From NCBI GenBank assembly GCA_943736015.1, contig OX031068.1, forward strand, positions 32,918,296 to 32,982,295: a DNA stretch of 64,000 nucleotides, read 5' to 3'. How positions within the stretch are numbered: the first letter of the stretch is position 1; each line of letters begins with the position of its first letter. Shown one piece after another: positions 19,980 to 33,153 of this stretch. The translations under genes were made by a program, and so were the position numbers. Below the pieces are notes generated by a model, which was not told where the DNA came from, made no database searches, and saw only the letters and a list, made by a program, of their open reading frames with translations. The DNA comes from Tridacna crocea (taxonomy: Eukaryota; Mollusca; Bivalvia; Cardiida; Cardiidae).

Positions 19980-22180
19980 CTATGAGACGGTAGTCAACGT
20001 AAATGGATTTCTCGTCACGGTATAAAGAGATTGGAGAAAAAAAATACACATTGAAAATTTAGTTCCTTTTGTTTGATTTATGCAATAAGAAGCAGTTGCT
20101 ACTGAAAGAGCCTTCAGTCTTTTTTTAGCCACTTGTCGCATTATTTTCTGGGGTTTTCGCATGAGCGTAACTGGCACATATGAGACGGTAGTCAACATAA
20201 CTGGGCTTCTTGTTGTGGTTTGAAGATATTAGAAATATTACACTTCAGTTGCCTCTGTTTGATATATGCAATAGGAAGCAACTGAGAGTTTTCAGTCTTT
20301 TTTTAGCCACCTGTCACATTCATTTCTGGGGTTTTCGCATGAGCGTAACTGGCACATATGTGACGGTAGTCAACGTAACTGGGTTTCTTGTTGCGGTTTA
20401 AAGAGATTAGAAAAATTACACTTCAGTTGCCATTGTTTGATATATGCAATAGGAAGTAACTGAAAGAATTTTCAGTCTTTTTTTAGCCACTTGTCGCATT
20501 AATTTCTGGTTTTTCTTTTTACACTGTACATTGATCACCTTGGTCTATTGAAAGTTTCAATGTGCAGCATTTCTTGTGGGCTGAGTTAGAAAAGCAAATC
20601 AAGTAAAGGGCTGGGGAGGGGGGGGTGCATCGAGGGTTAAAGGGAAGTAATTCTTGCAAGGGGCTTAAAAAGACCAAAACATGAGAGGGTAGTCAATGTA
20701 ACTGGGTTTCTTGTTGCGGATTGAAGAGATTAGAAAAATTACACTTCAGTTGCCATTGTTTGATATATGCAATAGGAAGTAACTGAAAAGAGTTTTCAGT
20801 CATTTTTTAGCCACTTGTCGCATTAATTTCTGTTGGTTTTTTTTTTTTTTCACTGTATATTGATCACTTTGGTCTATTGAAAGTTTCAATGTGCAGCATT
20901 TCTTGTGGGCTGAGTTAAAAAAGCAAATCCAGTAAAGGGCTGGGGAGGGGGGTGCATCGAGGGTTAAAGGGAAGTAATTCTTGCAAGAGGCTTAAAAAGA
21001 CCAAAACATATGAGCTGGGGAGGGGGGGTTGCATCGAGGAATAAAGGGAAGTAATTCTTGCAAGAGGCTTGAAAAGACCAACACATGGCCTTTTACGCCC
21101 CTATTTTCTTAAATGTGTGAAATCTGGCATGTGTGGATGGCAGTTTGCCAAGGACTGCACAGCAGCCTTTACAGAAGACTTTAAATCCACTTTTATGCCG
21201 TTTTTTTTACTGTTTTAAATCGATAAATTAGGGCGCCATTTTGGCGCGAATTTGAAGCTCTCTGATTGGCTGTTGAAATTTCTAAAGTCTTCTCTGATTG
21301 GCTGTTGGTTTTCATTCTGATTTCCTTAAAGCTTCTCTGATTGGATAATTTCAGAGCGGGAAGAGATTTGATTGGCTGATGGGAAGGGGGGGAATATCTG
21401 TTTATTCTTATTAACCTTTTACCGCACAATGACGCCTTTTAACACCCCTGAAAGAGAAGGCTTTTGGAAATAATCTGAGGAAAGGAGACAATGCAAGTTA
21501 CCAGCATTTTCTTCTTTTCCCACAATGTTTTCTACCCTATCAAAGAAGCAATTGATTTTTAGTTATTCTTACATCTTATTGTATCTTTATGGCCTACTTC
21601 TAGATTCTTTTATCGGAAAAAGTTTCCGCAACAGCAAACGGTTGCTTCTGAATTTTATATTTTTGCGCAGCGATTAAACATAAAATTGACTTTTGACTCG
21701 CGCAGTCGTCAAAATTGGTTCAATGTTTTCATGACCCTGGTAAGAAAACAGGGAAAAATTTTGTTTACCTGTCCTTGAATTGTACAATAGGTATCAGTTG
21801 CCTCATAAAGTGTTGAAGTTGATTTTACGATTTTATGCGTAGCACGTAAGTCATGTATGCGTGAGATGGTCACGTAACCAAACCAATGGCCCTAGTGAGA
21901 GAAAAAGAAAAAGAAAAATCCATATAATTGACTTAAGCAACAGTTGGCATCTGCTATAAAATATTCCGTCAGTCGATTTTTCATGTTTTTGCGGATACGT
22001 AAGTGGCACCTGCGAGACAACAGACAACCTAAAAGGGTTTGTTGTCAGGGTAAAAAAAGATTGCAGAAATAAAAAACAGATATTAGAAACTAAGTTCCCT
22101 ATATTTGACCTATTAAGCAACAGGTGTCGTCTGCTATGAAATGTTCCGTAAGTCGATTTTCGCGGGCACGTAACCGGCAC
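19980..22180. repeat. Monomer 10 (2201 bp), class C
   Basis: Long boundary form with class C markers at 21513 and 21949. Shares the CAGTCATTTTTT variant (A at 20802) with unit 7. Private A at 21496 lies in the hairpin loop region. Confidence 0.95.
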
Positions 22181-24379
22181 CTATGAGACGGTAGTCAACG
22201 TAAATGGATTTCTCGTCACGGTATAAAGAGATTGGAGAAAAAAAATACACATTGAAAATTTAGTTCCTTTTGTTTGATTTATGCAATAAGAAGCAGTTGC
22301 TACTGAAAGAGCCTTCAGTCTTTTTTTAGCCACTTGTCGCATTATTTTCTGGGGTTTTCGCATGAGCGTAACTGGCACATATGAGACGGTAGTCAACATA
22401 ACTGGGCTTCTTGTTGTGGTTTGAAGATATTAGAAATATTACACTTCAGTTGCCTCTGTTTGATATATGCAATAGGAAGCAACTGAGAGTTTTCAGTCTT
22501 TTTTTAGCCACCTGTCACATTCATTTCTGGGGTTTTCGCATGAGCGTAACTGGCACATATGTGACGGTAGTCAACGTAACTGGGTTTCTTGTTGCGGTTT
22601 AAAGAGATTAGAAAAATTACACTTCAGTTGCCATTGTTTGATATATGCAATAGGAAGTAACTGAAAGAATTTTCAGTCTTTTTTTAGCCACTTGTCGCAT
22701 TAATTTCTGGTTTTTCTTTTTACACTGTACATTGATCACCTTGGTCTATTGAAAGTTTCAATGTGCAGCATTTCTTGTGGGCTGAGTTAGAAAAGCAAAT
22801 CAAGTAAAGGGCTGGGAGGGGGGGGGTGCATCGAGGGTTAAAGGGAAGTAATTCTTGCAAGGGGCTTAAAAAGACCAAAACATGAGAGGGTAGTCAATGT
22901 AACTGGGTTTCTTGTTGCGGATTGAAGAGATTAGAAAAATTACACTACAGTTGCCATTGTTTGATATATGCAATAAGAAGTAACTGAAAAGAGTTTTCAG
23001 TCTTTTTTTAGCCACTTGTCGCATTAATTTCTGTTGGTTTTTTTTTTTCACTGTATATTGATCACTTTGGTCTATTGAAAGTTTCAATGTGCAGCATTTC
23101 TTGTGGGCTGAGTTAAAAAAGCAAATCCAGTAAAGGGCTGGGGAGGGGGGGTGCATCGAGGGTTAAAGGGAAGTAATTCTTGCAAGAGGCTTAAAAAGAC
23201 CAAAACATATGAGCTGGGGAGGGGGGGTTGCATCGAGGAATAAAGGGAAGTAATTCTTGCAAGAGGCTTGAAAAGACCAACACATGGCCTTTTACGCCCC
23301 TATTTTCTTAAATGTGTGAAATCTGGCATGTGTGGATGGCAGTTTGCCAAGGACTGCACAGCAGCCTTTACAGAAGACTTTAAATCCACTTTTATGCCGT
23401 TTTTTTTACTGTTTTAAATCGATAAATTAGGGCGCCATTTTGGCGCGAATTTGAAGCTCTCTGATTGGCTGTTGAAATTTCTAAAGTCTTCTCTGATTGG
23501 CTGTTGGTTTTCATTCTGATTTCCTTAAAGCTTCTCTGATTGGATAATTTCAGAGCGGGAAGAGATTTGATTGGCTGATGGGAAGGGGGGGAATATCTGT
23601 TTATTCTTATTAACCTTTTACCGCACAATGACGCCTTTTAACACCCCTGAAAGAGAAGGCTTTTGGAAATAATCTGAGGAAAGGAGACAATGCAGGTTAC
23701 CAGCATTTTCTCCTTTTCCCACAATGTTTTCTACCCTATCAAAGAAGCAATTGATTTTTAGTTATTCTTACATCTTATTGTATCTTTATGGCCTACTTCT
23801 AGATTCTTTTATCGGAAAAAGTTTCCGCAACAGCAAACGGTTGCTTCTGAATTTTATATTTTTGCGCAGCGATTAAACATAAAATTGACTTTTGACTCGC
23901 GCAGTCGTCAAAATGGGTTCAATGTTTTCATGACCCTGGTAAGAAAACAGGGAAAAATTTTGTTTACCTGTCCTTGAATTGTACAATAGGTATCAGTTGC
24001 CTCATAAAGTGTTGAAGTTGATTTTACGATTTTATGCGTAGCACGTAAGTCATGTATGCGTGAGATGGTCACGTAACCAAACCAATGGCCCTAGTGAGAG
24101 AAAAAGAAAAAGAAAAATCCATATAATTGACTTAAGCAACAGTTGGCGTCTGCTATAAAATATTCCGTCAGTCGATTTTTCATGTTTTTGCGGATACGTA
24201 AGTGGCACCTGCGAGACAACAGACAACCTAAAAGGGTTTGTTGTCAGGGTAAAAAAAGATTGCAGAAATAAAAAACAGATATTAGAAACTAAGTTCCCTA
24301 TATTTGACCTATTAAGCAACAGGTGTCGTCTGCTATGAAATGTTCCGTAAGTCGATTTTCGCGGGCACGTAACCGGCAC
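22181..24379. repeat. Monomer 11 (2199 bp), class D
   Basis: Long boundary form with all class D markers. It is the leftmost copy with G at 23915 (AAAATGGGTTC), a variant otherwise found only from unit 16 rightward. Confidence 0.95.
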
Positions 24380-26571
24380 CTATGAGACGGTAGTCAACGT
24401 AAATGGATTTCTCGTCACGGTATAAAGAGATTGGAGAAAAAAAATACACATTGAAAATTTAGTTCCTTTTGTTTGATTTATGCAATAAGAAGCAGTTGCT
24501 ACTGAAAGAGCCTTCAGTCTTTTTTTAGCCACTTGTCGCATTATTTTCTGGGGTTTTCGCATGAGCGTAACTGGCACATATGAGACGGTAGTCAACATAA
24601 CTGGGCTTCTTGTTGTGGTTTGAAGATATTAGAAATATTACACTTCAGTTGCCTCTGTTTGATATATGCAATAGGAAGCAACTGAGAGTTTTCAGTCTTT
24701 TTTTAGCCACCTGTCACATTCATTTCTGGGGTTTTCGCATGAGCGTAACTGGCACATATGTGACGGTAGTCAACGTAACTGGGTTTCTTGTTGCAGTTTA
24801 AAGAGATTAGAAAAATTACACTTCAGTTGCCATTGTTTGATATATGCAATAGGAAGTAACTGAAAGAATTTTCAGTCTTTTTTTAGCCACTTGTCGCATT
24901 AATTTCTGGTTTTTCTTTTTACACTGTACATTGATCACCTTGGTCTATTGAAAGTTTCAATGTGCAGCATTTCTTGTGGGCTGAGTTAGAAAAGCAAATC
25001 AAGTAAAGGGCTGGGGAGGGGGGGGTGCATCGAGGGTTAAAGGGAAGTAATTCTTGCAAGGGGCTTAAAAAGACCAAAACATGAGAGGGTAGTCAATGTA
25101 ACTGGGTTTCTTGTTGCGGATTGAAGAGATTAGAAAAATTACACTACAGTTGCCATTGTTTGATATATGCAATAGGAAGTAACTGAAAAGAGTTTTCAGT
25201 CTTTTTTTAGCCACTTGTCGCATTAATTTCTGTTGGTTTTTTTTTTTTCACTGTATATTGATCACTTTGGTCTATTGAAAGTTTCAATGTGCAGCATTTC
25301 TTGTGGGCTGAGTTAAAAAAGCAAATCCAGTAAAGGGCTGGGGAGGGGGGGTGCATCGAGGGTTAAAGGGAAGTAATTCTTGCAAGAGGCTTAAAAAGAC
25401 CAAAACATATGAGCTGGGGAGGGGGGGTTGCATCGAGGAATAAAGGGAAGTAATTCTTGCAAGAGGCTTGAAAAGACCAACACATGGCCTTTTACGCCCC
25501 TATTTTCTTAAATGTGTGAAATCTGGCATGTGTGGATGGCAGTTTGCCAAGGACTGCACAGCAGCCTTTACAGAAGACTTTAAATCCACTTTTATGCCGT
25601 TTTTTTTACTGTTTTAAATCGATAAATTAGGGCGCCATTTTGGCGCGAATTTGAAGCTCTCTGATTGGCTGTTGAAATTTCTAAAGTCTTCTCTGATTGG
25701 CTGTTGGTTTTCATTCTGATTTCCTTAAAGCTTCTCTGATTGGATAATTTCAGAGCGGGAAGAGATTTGATTGGCTGATGGGAAGGGGGGGAATATCTGT
25801 TTATTCTTATTAACCTTTTACCGCACAATGACGCCTTTTAACACCCCTGAAAGAGAAGGCTTTTGGAAATAATCTGAGGAAAGGAGACAATGCAGGTTAC
25901 CAGCATTTTCTCCTTTTCCCACAATGTTTTCTACCCTATCAAAGAAGCAATTGATTTTTAGTTATTCTTACATCTTATTGTATCTTTATGGCCTACTTCT
26001 AGATTCTTTTATCGGAAAAAGTTTCCGCAACAGCAAACGGTTGCTTCTGAATTTTATATTTTTGCGCAGCGATTAAACATAAAATTGACTTTTGACTCGC
26101 GCAGTCGTCAAAATTGGTTCAATGTTTTCATGACCCTGGTAAGAAAACAGGGAAAAATTTTGTTTACCTGTCCTTGAATTGTACAATAGGTATCAGTTGC
26201 CTCATAAAGTGTTGAAGTTGATTTTACGATTTTATGCGTAGCACGTAAGTCATGTATGCGTGAGATGGTCACGTAACCAAACCAATGGCCCTAGTGAGAG
26301 AAAAAGAAAAAGAAAAATCCATATAATTGACTTAAGCAACAGTTGGCGTCTGCTATAAAATATTCCGTCAGTCGATTTTTCATGTTTTTGCGGATACGTA
26401 AGTGGCACCTGCGAGACAACAGACAACCTAAAAGGGTTTGTTGTCAGGGTAAAAAAAGATTGCAGAAATAAAAAACAGATATTAGAAACTAAGTTCCCTA
26501 TATTTGACCTATTAAGCAACAGGTGTCGTCTGCTATGAAATGTTCCGTAAGTCGATTTTCGCAACCGGCAC
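24380..26571. repeat. Monomer 12 (2192 bp), D-like mosaic
   Basis: Has one class D marker (A at 25146, CACTACAG) but not the others (GCAATAGG and the standard first G run), so it looks recombinant. Private A at 24795 is a CpG transition. It ends with the first short boundary form of the array: GGGCACGT is missing near 26563. Confidence 0.95.
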
Positions 26572-28771
26572 CTATGAGACGGTAGTCAACATAAATGGAT
26601 TTCTCGTCACGGTATAAAGAGATTGGAGAAAAAAAATACACATTGAAAATTTAGTTCCTTTTGTTTGATTTATGCAATAAGAAGCAGTTGCTACTGAAAG
26701 AGCCTTCAGTCTTTTTTTAGCCACTTGTCGCATTATTTTCTGGGGTTTTCGCATGAGCGTAACTGGCACATATGAGACGGTAGTCAACATAACTGGGCTT
26801 CTTGTTGTGGTTTGAAGATATTAGAAATATTACACTTCAGTTGCCTCTGTTTGATATATGCAATAGGAAGCAACTGAGAGTTTTCAGTCTTTTTTTAGCC
26901 ACCTGTCACATTCATTTCTGGGGTTTTCGCATGAGCGTAACTGGCACATATGTGACGGTAGTCAACGTAACTGGGTTTCTTGTTGCGGTTTAAAGAGATT
27001 AGAAAAATTACACTTCAGTTGCCATTGTTTGATATATGCAATAGGAAGTAACTGAAAGAATTTTCAGTCTTTTTTTAGCCACTTGTCGCATTAATTTCTG
27101 GTTTTTCTTTTTACACTGTACATTGATCACCTTGGTCTATTGAAAGTTTCAATGTGCAGCATTTCTTGTGGGCTGAGTTAGAAAAGCAAATCAAGTAAAG
27201 GGCTGGGGAGGGGGGGGTGCATCGAGGGTTAAAGGGAAGTAATTCTTGCAAGGGGCTTAAAAAGACCAAAACATGAGAGGGTAGTCAATGTAACTGGGTT
27301 TCTTGTTGCGGATTGAAGAGATTAGAAAAATTACACTTCAGTTGCCATTGTTTGATATATGCAATAGGAAGTAACTGAAAAGAGTTTTCAGTCTTTTTTT
27401 AGCCACTTGTCGCATTAATTTCTGTTGGTTTTTTTTTTTTCACTGTATATTGATCACTTTGGTCTATTGAAAGTTTCAATGTGCAGCATTTCTTGTGGGC
27501 TGAGTTAAAAAAGCAAATCCAGTAAAGGGCTGGGGAGGGGGGGTGCATCGAGGGTTAAAGGGAAGTAATTCTTGCAAGAGGCTTAAAAAGACCAAAACAT
27601 ATGAGCTGGGGAGGGGGGGTTGCATCGAGGAATAAAGGGAAGTAATTCTTGCAAGAGGCTTGAAAAGACCAACACATGGCCTTTTACGCCCCTATTTTCT
27701 TAAATGTGTGAAATCTGGCATGTGTGGATGGCAGTTTGCCAAGGACTGCACAGCAGCCTTTACAGAAGACTTTAAATCCACTTTTATGCCGTTTTTTTTA
27801 CCGTTTTAAATCGATAAATTAGGGCGCCATTTTGGCGCGAATTTGAAGCTCTCTGATTGGCTGTTGAAATTTCTAAAGTCTTCTCTGATTGGCTGTTGGT
27901 TTTCATTCTGATTTCCTTAAAGCTTCTCTGATTGGATAATTTCAGAGCGGGAAGAGATTTGATTGGCTGATGGGAAGGGGGGGAATATCTGTTTATTCTT
28001 ATTAACCTTTTACCGCACAATGACGCCTTTTAACACCCCTGAAAGAGAAGGCTTTTGGAAATAATCTGAGGAAAGGAGACAATGCAGGTTACCAGCATTT
28101 TCTCCTTTTCCCACAATGTTTTCTACCCTATCAAAGAAGCAATTGATTTTTAGTTATTCTTACATCTTATTGTATCTTTATGGCCTACTTCTAGATTCTT
28201 TTATCGGAAAAAGTTTCCGCAACAGCAAACGGTTGCTTCTGAATTTTATATTTTTGCGCAGCGATTAAACATAAAATTGACTTTTGACTCGCGCAGTCGT
28301 CAAAATTGGTTCAATGTTTTCATGACCCTGGTAAGAAAACAGGGAAAAATTTTGTTTACCTGTCCTTGAATTGTACAATAGGTATCAGTTGCCTCATAAA
28401 GTGTTGAAGTTGATTTTACGATTTTATGCGTAGCACGTAAGTCATGTATGCGTGAGATGGTCACGTAACCAAACCAATGGCCTTAGTGAGAGAAAAAGAA
28501 AAAGAAAAATCCATATAATTGACTTAAGCAACAGTTGGCGTCTGCTATAAAATATTCCGTCAGTCGATTTTTCATGTTTTTGCGGATACGTAAGTGGCAC
28601 CTGCGAGACAACAGACAACCTAAAAGGGTTTGTTGTCAGGGTAAAAAAAGATTGCAGAAATAAAAAACAGATATTAGAAACTAAGTTCCCTATATTTGAC
28701 CTATTAAGCAACAGGTGTCGTCTGCTATGAAATGTTCCGTAAGTCGATTTTCGCGGGCACGTAACCGGCAC
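26572..28771. repeat. Monomer 13 (2200 bp)
   Basis: Private changes: A at 26591 (CpG transition), C at 27802 and T at 28483. It ends with a long boundary form although both neighbouring boundaries (26563 and about 30954) are short. Confidence 0.95.
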
Positions 28772-30962
28772 CTATGAGACGGTAGTCAACGTAAATGGAT
28801 TTCTCGTCACGGTATAAAGAGATTGGAGAAAAAAAATACACATTGAAAATTTAGTTCCTTTTGTTTGATTTATGCAATAAGAAGCAGTTGCTACTGAAAG
28901 AGCCTTCAGTCTTTTTTTAGCCACTTGTCGCATTATTTTCTGGGGTTTTCGCATGAGCGTAACTGGCACATATGAGACGGTAGTCAACATAACTGGGCTT
29001 CTTGTTGTGGTTTGAAGATATTAGAAATATTACACTTCAGTTGCCTCTGTTTGATATATGCAATAGGAAGCAACTGAGAGTTTTCAGTCTTTTTTTAGCC
29101 ACCTGTCACATTCATTTCTGGGGTTTTCGCATGAGCGTAACTGGCACATATGTGACGGTAGTCAACGTAACTGGGTTTCTTGTTGCGGTTTAAAGAGATT
29201 AGAAAAATTACACTTCAGTTGCCATTGTTTGATATATGCAATAGGAAGTAACTGAAAGAATTTTCAGTCTTTTTTTAGCCACTTGTCGCATTAATTTCTG
29301 GTTTTTCTTTTTACACTGTACATTGATCACCTTGGTCTATTGAAAGTTTCAATGTGCAGCATTTCTTGTGGGCTGAGTTAGAAAAGCAAATCAAGTAAAG
29401 GGCTGGGGAGGGGGGGGTGCATCGAGGGTTAAAGGGAAGTAATTCTTGCAAGGGGCTTAAAAAGACCAAAACATGAGAGGGTAGTCAATGTAACTGGGTT
29501 TCTTGTTGCGGATTGAAGAGATTAGAAAAATTACACTTCAGTTGCCATTGTTTGATATATGCAATAGGAAGTAACTGAAAAGAGTTTTCAGTTTTTTTTT
29601 AGCCACTTGTCGCATTAATTTCTGTTGGTTTTTTTTTTTCACTGTATATTGATCACTTTGGTCTATTGAAAGTTTCAATGTGCAGCATTTCTTGTGGGCT
29701 GAGTTAAAAAAGCAAATCCAGTAAAGGGCTGGGGAGGGGGGGTGCATCGAGGGTTAAAGGGAAGTAATTCTTGCAAGAGGCTTAAAAAGACCAAAACATA
29801 TGAGCTGGGGAGGGGGGGTTGCATCGAGGAATAAAGGGAAGTAATTCTTGCAAGAGGCTTGAAAAGACCAACACATGGCCTTTTACGCCCCTATTTTCTT
29901 AAATGTGTGAAATCTGGCATGTGTGGATGGCAGTTTGCCAAGGACTGCACAGCAGCCTTTACAGAAGACTTTAAATCCACTTTTATGCCGTTTTTTTTAC
30001 TGTTTTAAATCGATAAATTAGGGCGCCATTTTGGCGCGAATTTGAAGCTCTCTGATTGGCTGTTGAAATTTCTAAAGTCTTCTCTGATTGGCTGTTGGTT
30101 TTCATTCTGATTTCCTTAAAGCTTCTCTGATTGGATAATTTCAGAGCGGGAAGAGATTTGATTGGCTGATGGGAAGGGGGGGAATATCTGTTTATTCTTA
30201 TTAACCTTTTACCGCACAATGACGCCTTTTAACACCCCTGAAAGAGAAGGCTTTTGGAAATAATCTGAGGAAAGGAGACAATGCAGGTTACCAGCATTTT
30301 CTCCTTTTCCCACAATGTTTTCTACCCTATCAAAGAAGCAATTGATTTTTAGTTATTCTTACATCTTATTGTATCTTTATGGCCTACTTCTAGATTCTTT
30401 TATCGGAAAAAGTTTCCGCAACAGCAAACGGTTGCTTCTGAATTTTATATTTTTGCGCAGCGATTAAACATAAAATTGACTTTTGACTCGCGCAGTCGTC
30501 AAAATTGGTTCAATGTTTTCATGACCCTGGTAAGAAAACAGGGAAAAATTTTGTTTACCTGTCCTTGAATTGTACAATAGGTATCAGTTGCCTCATAAAG
30601 TGTTGAAGTTGATTTTACGATTTTATGCGTAGCACGTAAGTCATGTATGCGTGAGATGGTCACGTAACCAAACCAATGGCCCTAGTGAGAGAAAAAGAAA
30701 AAGAAAAATCCATATAATTGACTTAAGCAACAGTTGGCGTCTGCTATAAAATATTCCGTCAGTCGATTTTTCATGTTTTTGCGGATACGTAAGTGGCACC
30801 TGCGAGACAACAGACAACCTAAAAGGGTTTGTTGTCAGGGTAAAAAAAGATTGCAGAAATAAAAAACAGATATTAGAAACTAAGTTCCCTATATTTGACC
30901 TATTAAGCAACAGGTGTCGTCTGCTATGAAATGTTCCGTAAGTCGATTTTCGCAACCGGCAC
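28772..30962. repeat. Monomer 14 (2191 bp)
   Basis: Short boundary form at its right end. T at 29593 replaces the C after a hairpin, fusing it with the following T run. Confidence 0.95.
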
Positions 30963-33153
30963 CTATGAGACGGTAGTCAACGTAAATGGATTTCTCGTCA
31001 CGGTATAAAGAGATTGGAGAAAAAAAATACACATTGAAAATTTAGTTCCTTTTGTTTGATTTATGCAATAAGAAGCAGTTGCTACTGAAAGAGCCTTCAG
31101 TCTTTTTTTAGCCACTTGTCGCATTATTTTCTGGGGTTTTCGCATGAGCGTAACTGGCACATATGAGACGGTAGTCAACATAACTGGGCTTCTTGTTGTG
31201 GTTTGAAGATATTAGAAATATTACACTTCAGTTGCCTCTGTTTGATATATGCAATAGGAAGCAACTGAGAGTTTTCAGTCTTTTTTTAGCCACCTGTCAC
31301 ATTCATTTCTGGGGTTTTCGCATGAGCGTAACTGGCACATATGTGACGGTAGTCAACGTAACTGGGTTTCTTGTTGCGGTTTAAAGAGATTAGAAAAATT
31401 ACACTTCAGTTGCCATTGTTTGATATATGCAATAGGAAGTAACTGAAAGAATTTTCAGTCTTTTTTTAGCCACTTGTCGCATTAATTTCTGGTTTTTCTT
31501 TTTACACTGTACATTGATCACCTTGGTCTATTGAAAGTTTCAATGTGCAGCATTTCTTGTGGGCTGAGTTAGAAAAGCAAATCAAGTAAAGGGCTGGGGA
31601 GGGGGGGGTGCATCGAGGGTTAAAGGGAAGTAATTCTTGCAAGGGGCTTAAAAAGACCAAAACATGAGAGGGTAGTCAATGTAACTGGGTTTCTTGTTGC
31701 GGATTGAAGAGATTAGAAAAATTACACTTCAGTTGCCATTGTTTGATATATGCAATAGGAAGTAACTGAAAAGAGTTTTCAGTCTTTTTTTAGCCACTTG
31801 TCGCATTAATTTCTGTTGGTTTTTTTTTTTTCACTGTATATTGATCACTTTGGTCTATTGAAAGTTTCAATGTGCAGCATTTCTTGTGGGCTGAGTTAAA
31901 AAAGCAAATCCAGTAAAGGGCTGGGGAGGGGGGGTGCATCGAGGGTTAAAGGGAAGTAATTCTTGCAAGAGGCTTAAAAAGACCAAAACATATGAGCTGG
32001 GGAGGGGGGGTTGCATCGAGGAATAAAGGGAAGTAATTCTTGCAAGAGGCTTGAAAAGACCAACACATGGCCTTTTACGCCCCTATTTTCTTAAATGTGT
32101 GAAATCTGGCATGTGTGGATGGCAGTTTGCCAAGGACTGCACAGCAGCCTTTACAGAAGACTTTAAATCCACTTTTATGCCGTTTTTTTTACTGTTTTAA
32201 ATCGATAAATTAGGGCGCCATTTTGGCGCGAATTTGAAGCTCTCTGATTGGCTGTTGAAATTTCTAAAGTCTTCTCTGATTGGCTGTTGGTTTTCATTCT
32301 GATTTCCTTAAAGCTTCTCTGATTGGATAATTTCAGAGCGGGAAGAGATTTGATTGGCTGATGGGAAGGGGGGAATATCTGTTTATTCTTATTAACCTTT
32401 TACCGCACAATGACGCCTTTTAACACCCCTGAAAGAGAAGGCTTTTGGAAATAATCTGAGGAAAGGAGACAATGCAGGTTACCAGCATTTTCTCCTTTTC
32501 CCACAATGTTTTCTACCCTATCAAAGAAGCAATTGATTTTTAGTTATTCTTACATCTTATTGTATCTTTATGGCCTACTTCTAGATTCTTTTATCGGAAA
32601 AAGTTTCCGCAACAGCAAACGGTTGCTTCTGAATTTTATATTTTTGCGCAGCGATTAAACATAAAATTGACTTTTGACTCGCGCAGTCGTCAAAATTGGT
32701 TCAATGTTTTCATGACCCTGGTAAGAAAACAGGGAAAAATTTTGTTTACCTGTCCTTGAATTGTACAATAGGTATCAGTTGCCTCATAAAGTGTTGAAGT
32801 TGATTTTACGATTTTATGCGTAGCACGTAAGTCATGTATGCGTGAGATGGTCACGTAACCAAACCAATGGCCCTACTGAGAGAAAAAGAAAAAGAAAAAT
32901 CCATATAATTGACTTAAGCAACAGTTGGCGTCTGCTATAAAATATTCCGTCAGTCGATTTTTCATGTTTTTGCGGATACGTAAGTGGCACCTGCGAGACA
33001 ACAGACAACCTAAAAGGGTTTGTTGTCAGGGTAAAAAAAGATTGCAGAAATAAAAAACAGATATTAGAAACTAAGTTCCCTATATTTGACCTATTAAGCA
33101 ACAGGTGTCGTCTGCTATGAAATGTTCCGTAAGTCGATTTTCGCAACCGGCAC
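30963..33153. repeat. Monomer 15 (2191 bp)
   Basis: Short boundary form. The G run next to the last CCAAT box is six long instead of seven (near 32368-32373), and C at 32876 replaces G. Unit 20 shares both features. Confidence 0.95.
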
